64,000 bases of DNA from NCBI GenBank assembly GCA_949825045.1, contig OX463836.1, positions 9,875,829 to 9,939,828 of the forward strand, in the 5' to 3' direction. Below, piece after piece: positions 56,510-64,000 of this stretch. A program made the translations under genes and the position numbers. The stretch comes from Argyresthia goedartella (taxonomy: Eukaryota > Arthropoda > Insecta > Lepidoptera > Argyresthiidae). Positions within the stretch are counted from its first letter, which is position 1. Each line of letters begins with the position of its first letter. Below the pieces are notes generated by a model. It had not been told where the DNA came from and did no database searches. It saw only the letters and a list, made by a program, of their open reading frames with translations.

Positions 56510-57500
56510 GGAATTAACGAATCAATGTTAGAAAATATGTTTCCTTACTTTTAACATTTGGCGGGATTGTTGGCTGCGGCAACTTGGCGAACCATGCCGG
56601 ATATTTCATATCAAGCACAAGAGTTGAACAATTAATCACATCAAGTCATGAATCAGGGTGTCATACTGGTTTTCCACGCGTCGGGACTTCCCCGCTCTCG
56701 TATGGTCATTTAGCAGATGGAGTTATATTTACATATAAGCACAGTTACGAAAGTGTTCAGTTCTGAATAAGTAACCTACTCGCCAGCAAATATGGTTAAT
56801 ACTTACATTTTAAAGACTTTCACTGACTCATCTTGAAACGGGTTCTTTAGGTTATGGACCAAGTGATTAATTAGGCATTCTTCACAATGTCGGGATAATA
56901 TAAATACTGTCTTAAAGAACCTTATATATTTTTGTCTAGGTACGCCTAGGCAACTGTTTGGTTCTTAGCTCGACAAGCCTCGATCGATACGCACTGAGCC
57001 ACCTTGTTGAAGTATGGCTTAATATTACTCGAATTTGAGTTAAGGTTTTTGCACTCTCGCCCTGGGCTATATTTATTTATTGTAGACAATAGTCTTTAGT
57101 TACTGTACACGCACTTGACGAGATTATACCCTTCTTATCAACAGGTAAGACTTAGTTTAAATAAACCTAGTTCGATTAACTTCAAACTAACAAGTAAATA
57201 AGCATTTTCTACTGATAAGACCCCCTTACAAGTTCAGTAACCCCTGGGAGCTGAGTTCCATCTTTATGACATAAGAATAGAAAAGCATAGAATTTACGGC
57301 TATTCGCGGTATCAGAACACACTCACAAAATTAAAATATTAGTAATAGTATCAAAACGGGCGTCAGGTCACGTGTACGTGTGGCCATGTGGCATTGTTGG
57401 CCGCGACAGCAAACGGGTCCACACCCAGCACAATGCCAAACCCTGTGACACTGGTATTCAGCCGAAACCCAGATTTTACCACGTTCGAGTTAATTGGTAT
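56510..57500. other. Mostly unassigned
   Basis: A repeat family 3 fragment (AAGTATGGCTTAATATTACTC) near 56990-57080. Otherwise nothing recognised. Confidence 0.5.
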
Positions 57501-57505
57501 ATTTG

Positions 57506-57800
57506 ACAAGCTTATCGCATGCTTCAGTAGTATAATATTGGGCAGTCTAGGACACTTTCCACATGTGAGAGAGAATTTCCCTAAATCGTATTGGGCAAAT
57601 TAGAACACTTTTCCGGTGTGAGAGGCTCGCTGGCATTTCCTTCAATCGTATTGGACAAGCTAGGACACTTTGGAGGAGGAGGGCGAACGCATTGAGCTTT
57701 AGTGAGATTTAGGGAATTTTCTCACACCTGAAAATGTGTCCTAGACTTTCCAATACTATTGAAGCCTACGATATGCTTGTGAGAGGCGTGTCTATCAGTA
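57506..57800. mobile_element. MITE-like repeat with TCTAGGACAC motifs, second copy
   Basis: Shares AGTCTAGGACAC, GTGTGAGAGGCTC, TATTGGACAAGCTAGGACAC and GTCCTAGACT with 12440-12720. Ends near GCTTGTGAGAGGCGTG, so the arms are partly mirrored. Confidence 0.7.
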
Positions 57801-57999
57801 GTCCGGTGGTCCGTGTTAACTATATTTATTGATGTGTATTATTTCATTATTTGTCTAAATTAATGATAAATATGAAGAATATATAAAAGAAAGAAGAAAA
57901 TAATGGAAAATTTAATAATAATAATGACTAATTTTGTAGCGCAAGGCATTGTTAAAATGTATATTTATCAAATCAAGAAATTACACACAAAAAGAAAAT

Positions 58000-60900
58000 T
58001 GAATTAAAGGTACATGATTTTATATATTCTGAAATGTCAGTCCAAATAATTATTTAATGACAGAGGACAGCTTATTCCAACAGAATGTGAGGGCATTGCG
58101 CACAAAATCACATACTTTCTTTCCCAATGCTCTTCAATGTGGCTATGATATCATATGTTTGACCGAAACATGGTTATCTTTGAACTTTAATGATGCGGAA
58201 TATTTCTATAGCAACTACGTAGTGTTTCGGCTTGATCGAGAGACGCCTAAGTCAAATACCTATAGAACGTCCGTCCGTCACCGCCGCCGCCGCCGACCGG
58301 TGAAGGACCCCGCGGGTGGTGGGGTGCTGATTGCCGTGCGCCGAGGAATCTTGGCGCGGCGACGTGACGAGCTACGGAGTATGCCGACTGCCGAGGAACT
58401 ATGGGTTACCATCGACCTTGACGGCGGTGGCACTAAGCACTCTCGAGTCAGCTGTGATCGTTCCTTTTCTAAACTGCTCTTAGTGGCTTCTTACTACCCT
58501 CACAATAACAAACACCACGAATCACTTCAAAAATTCTTCGATTACTCTTCTGACCGTGTTGTAAACAATACAAACGATTTGTTCTTATTTCTTGGGGACT
58601 TTAATGTATCTTATGCATCGTGGGAAATTGCCAATACTAATAATTAAAACTTTCTTGATATGAATACAAATAATAATAGTGTGGCAACCTCACTTTCGGA
58701 ATTTATGATGTTGACTAATTTGAAACAGTACAACTGGTGTACGAACGTTAACCAACACATCCTTGATTTGGTTATGAGTAACACTGCTTGTTCCGTGGTA
58801 CCGTGCGCCCATCCCCTTGTTCTTGAGGACCCGCATCATAGATCTTTAGAGATCAATATTAGTATTCCTGGTCTGTTCTTACATAAGCAAAAGCCTCGTT
58901 TGAAACTCATGTATCATAATGCTGACTACGTGGCGATCAATAGGCGGTTATCCGACTATGACTGGAACTGTCTACATAATATGAATACGGATGATGCTAC
59001 CAATCATTTTTATAGTCAGCTAAATTGTGTTATTGACGAACATGTTCCCAAACAGTCGGTATCATCTACCCCAAATAGTAGATACCCACAATGGTACTCT
59101 AGTTCCCTCATTAAATTAATTCGCGAAAAACTCAAATATCACAAGAAATGGAAAATCTATGGTAATCCACTAGATTATGATGCTTTTAGATTACTCAGGC
59201 ATAGGGAGAAGAAGTTGGAACCTCTTTTTTTTGAATCGTTTGTGAAGAGAGCCGAAGAACGAGTTGAACATTGCCCTAAATATTTTTGGAGTTATATAAA
59301 AACTAAATTTTCTTCAAATGCTTTACCCGAGCGTATGTTTTATAATGGTAAATCCTCTTCAGATTGTCGTTCAATCAGTAATTTATTTAATGAATATTTA
59401 ATTCTGTCTTTGTAAAGGACACTAATGACAGTTCAATGGATCCCATTTTTGGTTTAGATTATAATTCATCCGATGCTCCGATAGATATTTCGTCAGTAAG
59501 AATTACCCGTAAACTAATTTTGAGACATTTAGATAAAGTAGATGTCAATAAGGGAGCAGGTCACGATGGGATTCATCCCATTTTTATCTCGAAATGCTCG
59601 TCCTACTTTTAAAAAGTCACTAAATGAGGGATGTTTTCCAAATATTTGGAAAACCGCAATAGTAACGCCAATACATAAGGGAGGTGAGAGGTGTGACGTA
59701 AAACAGTACAGGCCAATATCAAAATTATGTATATTTGGTAAAATATTCGAAAAACTTGTAACACAAGAACTATCTCAAACACTATCACGTCACATCTCTC
59801 AATTCCAACATGGTTTTTTTAAGGGTCGTAGTGTCGACACAAACTGAGTCACTTTTACAGATTTCGCAATTAATGCTATGGACGCTGGATGTCAGGTTGA
59901 TACCGTGTATACCGATTTTTCAAAAGCATTTGATAACATTAATCATAACACACTCCTTTCCAAACTTCTGAAGATCGGTAAACATGGTGATCTGTTTAGA
60001 TGGTTGAAGTCCTACATTAGCAACAGAAGTCAAGCTGTCTCACTAAAAGGATACACATCTGACTTTCTCTCCATTGGCTCTGGCGTACCCCAGGGTTCCC
60101 ATTTGGGCCCATTTATGTTTACTCTATACATTAATGATATCATGAATATTTTCTCAGACTCATGTCATTTGGTATACGCGGACGATACTAAGATTTTTAA
60201 AGTAGTCTCAACCCCAGAAGACTGCACTTTACTTCAATCTGATCTAAACATTTTCACAACTTATTGTGCCCGTAATCAGTTATCGCTTAATGTAGATAAA
60301 TGTTATACGATACCATTTACCCGGAAATTTAATCCAGTATTAGCTGATTACAACCTCAATGGTATTCAAGTGAAAAGGGTAACGCAGATTAGGGACCTGG
60401 GGGTGCTGCTTGATTCTAAACTTCATTTCAATATACATATCGACCATATCATCGCTCGAGCCTACCAAAAACTTGGTTTGATTCTGCGTCTATCAAAACC
60501 CTTTAAGCGAGCAAAAACCATCATAACGCTATACTACGCATATGTGCGTAGTATTTTAGAATTTGGTTGTGTAGTGTGGAATTCCCACTATGCGGTCCAC
60601 GTTGCTCGTCTTGAGAAGATTCAGAATAAATTTTTAAAATCATTAGACTACAGGACCGGCACTAACTATAATGATAATAAAAGGCTGTGTGATAAGTTCA
60701 ATATTGCCTCCCTAGAAAGCAGACGCACTTTTTTGGATGCCTCATTCCTATATAAATTATTAAATGACCATATAGATTCGGCATGTTTACTTGAGAAGGT
60801 AAACTTGTTTGTTAACCGCATCGCCTCACGTTCAAAGAAAACATTTTATTCTACCCTATGTAGCACAAACTATGCAAAAAACACATTCTTTCGACGATCT

Positions 60901-61140
60901 TTCGAAACTTATAACAAAAGACTGATAGATATAGATATCTTTGCAAACTCACTTCCTAGCTATAAAAGACAAATAAAAGAAATTCTATGTAGGTAACTTA
61001 ACTATACATTCTCGAATATTTTCACAACACGGTATAAATTGTAACCAATTAATGGTACTCCAGGTCTTTATGTAAATAGTCAATCAATCCATGTTTAGTA
61101 AGTGACTGTTTGTTAACTAAATAAAAAAAATAAAAAAATA
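58000..61140 (+). pseudogene. Non-LTR retrotransposon (family G, EN + RT), near full length but broken
   Basis: The endonuclease region (58057 onward) has QNVRALRTK, CLTETWL and FLGDFNVSY, with an Arg-rich insert (RHRRRRRPVKDPAGGG) and an in-frame TAA at 58645. It continues in frame from 58660 to 59415, then a single-base frameshift near 59397 and a second loss near 59600. Reverse transcriptase: YRPISKLCIFGKIFEKLV, an in-frame TGA at 59845, then 59878-60996 intact with YTDFSKAFDNINH (A), GSGVPQGSHLGPFMF (B), YADDTKIF (C) and LGVLLDSKLHF. Tail A-rich at 61118-61138. EN + RT without RNase H places it near the CR1/Jockey clades. Confidence 0.9.
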
Positions 61141-61547
61141 AGCCATTTAAATGTGAATTTGGTTGGATCAAATTGGTTTCATGGTGACATGATGCTGTCC
61201 ATAAAGACCCCTTAAAATATGACTATATCTTTCTGTACACCCTGTCTATCCCAATGTCGAACACACAAGACTACAACCCAAATAAAGTTCCGCTTAAATG
61301 CCGTACCAGCGATAATTAACCAATTAATTAGCAAGACTTTGAGGGATTTACTACAAAAAAATAAACTCATGTCCAAAACTTGTTTGAAAATAAAAATGCG
61401 TGGGATTTGGCGTTTGTTTTGAGGTCAAACTATGTTTAATATTTTTTTTTAGTAACACGGTGAGTGACTGTCTTTGAGGTGGCGTAGAACCGTAGACAGC
61501 GAACAAATGTTTCGTCTATCTATTCTCTGCGCGTAGAACCGTCGCAT

Positions 61548-61996
61548 AAAGCCGGGTACTCATTAGCGATCCGCTGTAACCGTTTCACGAACTGTAACCA
61601 ACAATCTTACGGATGTACGTGAACGACGCAGTTCGCGAGCATGCAGCCGGAGTGCTCGCAGCGAGCCGACGAGGGAAGCTTCTCAAAGCCTGCCGTATAC
61701 TAGAACTTTGTCACTGTTGCATTAATGTGCTCCAGCGGCGGGGAGTCGTTCTTCTCCTGCTGTGCTGGTGTATCCGAGGGTGTTTGGTTGTATGTGTGAA
61801 TAATAGTGAATATGTGTGTGCGAGAGAGTATTATATAAAATAATTTTAAAGTTTTGACATTTTAAACTTGTAATTATTTATTTACTTTTAAGACATGATA
61901 ACATGAGTAGATTGTAATGTATTCTATGGGCTTACGCCTGCAATAAACGATTATTATTATTATTATTTTTAAGTTACAGCTCGCTAATGAGTATCC
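61548..61996. mobile_element. Candidate inverted-repeat element
   Basis: GGTACTCATTAGCGATCCGCTGTAAC-like end at 61553 is mirrored at 61973-61996 (GTTACAGCTCGCTAATGAGT). Between them lies a GC-rich segment and a TTACGCCTGCAATAAACG plus (ATT)n stretch that looks like a retroelement 3' end. Confidence 0.55.
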
Positions 61997-62226
61997 TAGT
62001 TTATGTGGGTTTTTTTATATACGTATGTTTCCTATTCACAAAAATGTGTAATGCAAAGTTTTCCTATTATTTTTCCTGGTTATTCCGGTTCTATGTTACT
62101 AAATCAGTAAATACCTGTCTATCGCAATGGTTTATTATTAATAAGCTTTGTCGTAAAGCCGTGTTTATATTATGCGAGTCATGTTAAAATACAAACATGC
62201 ATGTTTAAAAATAAACAGTTATAGCA

Positions 62227-62975
62227 TAGCGTCACACAGATCTTATAGACTAATCAGCCTTACCTCGTTTCTGCTGAAAACGATGGAAAGGCTATATAAT
62301 AGAGATCTGCGAGAGAAGGCCCTGAGCAACATACCCCTGCATCAAAAACAGCACGCCTACAGTCAAGGTAAATCTATAGAATCACCTCTTCATTCTGTTA
62401 TTTGTTAAGAAGCCATCAACAGCAAGTCTATGTGCCTAGGAATTTTCATTTACATTGAAGGAGCCTTCGACAAGACTAAATTTACAAGCATAATAGCAGC
62501 GGCACTGGTAAACCACGGAGAAAATGCAGTTAAAGTGGCGTGGATAGGTAATAGGTAACCTAACCGACCAGACCGATAATAATCTACAGCGCGATAGTCT
62601 GTTTGGCCACGAACCAAATTATACACTCAAATTATACACTGTCGAAGCTAAACTACAACAACTCCAGAGGCTGGCTTGCAAGGTAGGAACGGGATGCATG
62701 AGGACCACACCCACTGCGGCCTTGGAAGTCACACTGGATCTGCCGCCGCTTCACGTCTTCATCGAGTAGGAGGCGGCTGCAACTGCGGTGCGTCTTAAAA
62801 AACTGAACCTATGGAGACTTGCTAGGATACCCCACAAAGAAATACTCGATGAGTACATAGGTAAGGAGCCGCTATTAGAAGCGGTTACTGACTATGAAAT
62901 ATGTCTTCGACAAAAGGTATAAAATACAACTGCATGAGGGTCTCCATCAAAGAGAACTGAGGACTTTCACAGATG
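62227..62975 (+). pseudogene. RNase H-bearing non-LTR retrotransposon (R1/LOA/I-like) remnant
   Basis: Pieces in order: YRLISLTSFLLKTMERL and PLHQKQHAYSQGKSIES (62240-62405), FIYIEGAFDKTKF around 62450-62480, MRTTPTAALEVTLDLPPLHV at about 62698-62757, and finally FTDGN near 62968, which fits the start of an RNase H domain. Several stops and a large internal deletion. Confidence 0.75.
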
Positions 62976-62983
62976 GCAACACC

Positions 62984-63063
62984 ATATTAGTCGTTCAATT
63001 AACAAAAGGAACTGATAATATACAATTTATAGATGACATTTATTCTTATACACGTGGCTAGGA
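62984..63063 (+). repeat. ~80-bp segment, repeated at 63317-63396
   Basis: ATATTAGTCGTTCAATTAAC to TTTATTCTTATACACGTGGC. The second copy, 333 bases on, differs at about ten positions and leads directly into the RTE-like tail. Confidence 0.85.
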
Positions 63064-63383
63064 GGGGCGAAGGTGCCAAGATGTGCCATTGCCATCATCT
63101 AAGGAAACTGACTAAATACCTTTACGTTACTAAACTGGCTCGTAAATGTAAACCAGTCCTTAGTCTTAAGCTTTTAATTTCTATGTGATGACATAGTTTG
63201 CCCTGTGGTTTCCTAGACTACCAATATGGCGTCATTTCTAGGCAAACACTTTTTTGTTATTTTAAATTTAGACGACACCAAAGGAGGTTTCCTCTCTCCC
63301 AGGAAAAATACTTCATCATATTAGTCGTTCAATTAACGAAAGGGACTGGCAATATACAATTTATAGTTGACATTTATTCTTAT

Positions 63384-63600
63384 GGACTTGGCTAGGAGAG
63401 ACGACGGTAGATGGACCAAGGCGGTGACGGAATGGTGGCCAAGGGACGCGCGTAGACCGAGAGGCAGACCACCCGCCCGATGGTCAGATGACATCACCAA
63501 AACTGCCGGGCTGCTTTGGATCAGGTTGGACCCCAGGACCACAATAAATGGCGTAATGTAGAGGAGGCTTTTACTCAACAGTGGGTGCAGGAGGCTGGAT
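63384..63600 (+). pseudogene. RTE-clade retrotransposon 3' end
   Basis: Encodes DLARRDDGRWTKAVTEWWPR, RRPRGRPPARWSDDI and, after a frame change, WRNVEEAFTQQWVQEAG: the typical C-terminal end of insect RTE elements. Only the last ~70 codons are present. Confidence 0.85.
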
Positions 63601-64000
63601 AGATAGATGGATTTATTCGTTTATCCGGAGAACCGGGAAGTCCGGTTCCATGTCAAATATTTTGTGATGTAGATTAAGCTTACAAAAAACCAGCTTGAGC
63701 ACTTTTTAGTCTAGATGCTTATAGAGCAAAATAGATATCGCTCCCGACATTATTTTTATTAAATCACAACAAAAAGTGCTCTTAGAACATGCCTTGACTG
63801 CCTTAATTAGGACTATCGATTACCATAAATAAAATAATGATATGTATCAAAAAAAACGTAAGCCGGCAATTTCGAAATCCGTCCCACTGTGCCCCCGCAC
63901 GCGTCAGGAGAGATAGCGACATGTCGCCTGCGTTCGCCTCATATTTGTTTGCACTTGATCGGCTGTCCGCCGGCGTCTTAAGAACTGTGATTTAGTAAGG
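63601..64000. other. Right edge, nothing certain
   Basis: 63860-63980 is more CpG-rich (CCCCGCACGCGTCAGGAGAG). It could belong to an upstream exon or promoter, but there is no direct support. Confidence 0.35.

Overview
The window is eukaryotic and most likely from an insect, probably a moth or butterfly. The one host gene that can be read is split into 21 short exons with GT..AG borders. The rest is crowded with insect-type transposons: a BEL/Pao LTR element, several Jockey/CR1-like non-LTR elements, an RTE tail, tRNA-derived SINEs and many inverted-repeat (MITE-like) elements. The assignment to Lepidoptera is inference from the dispersed repeat families (for example the one carrying GGGTTCCGTACC and GGTACGGAACCCT) and from general resemblance. 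No database search was possible.

Left half (628-33108, minus strand): most of one full-size ABCB (P-glycoprotein / Mdr49-like) transporter gene. Twenty-one consecutive exons give about 923 codons with no stop and with matching phases at every junction. They cover TM1 onward, the whole first nucleotide-binding domain (Walker A, Q-loop, LSGGQ, Walker B, H-loop), the linker and the first part of the second membrane domain. The second nucleotide-binding domain lies beyond the left edge. The N-terminal start exon was not found; it lies upstream of 33108 or outside the window.

Two introns inside the first nucleotide-binding domain are swollen by transposons. Intron 11 (21960-26827) holds a SINE and a CR1-like retrotransposon that ends about 11 bases from the exon 12 splice acceptor. 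Intron 12 (14064-21809) holds a Jockey-type 3' fragment and a recent BEL/Pao element (16307-21316) with two 502-bp LTRs and a 5-bp target duplication. That BEL element has lost its reverse transcriptase and part of its integrase by deletions that kept the reading frame.

Right half (33.1-64 kb): no host gene recognised. It holds degraded and partial non-LTR retrotransposons (34.2-36.4, 38.95-39.86, 40.5-41.2, 43.3-44.6, 45.2-47.9, 51.2-52.0, 58.0-61.1 and 62.2-63.6 kb), nested MITEs, a satellite-like ~140-bp repeat (49.8-50.65 kb) and a recent ~1.98-kb tandem duplication (52574-56501) rich in inverted repeats. One ORF (45249-47636) still encodes an uninterrupted reverse transcriptase.

I found no cluster of genes that looks like a new biological system. 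The unusual points are architectural: an RT-less but coding-intact BEL element, transposon ends placed right at two splice sites of the transporter gene, and the duplicated palindrome block.
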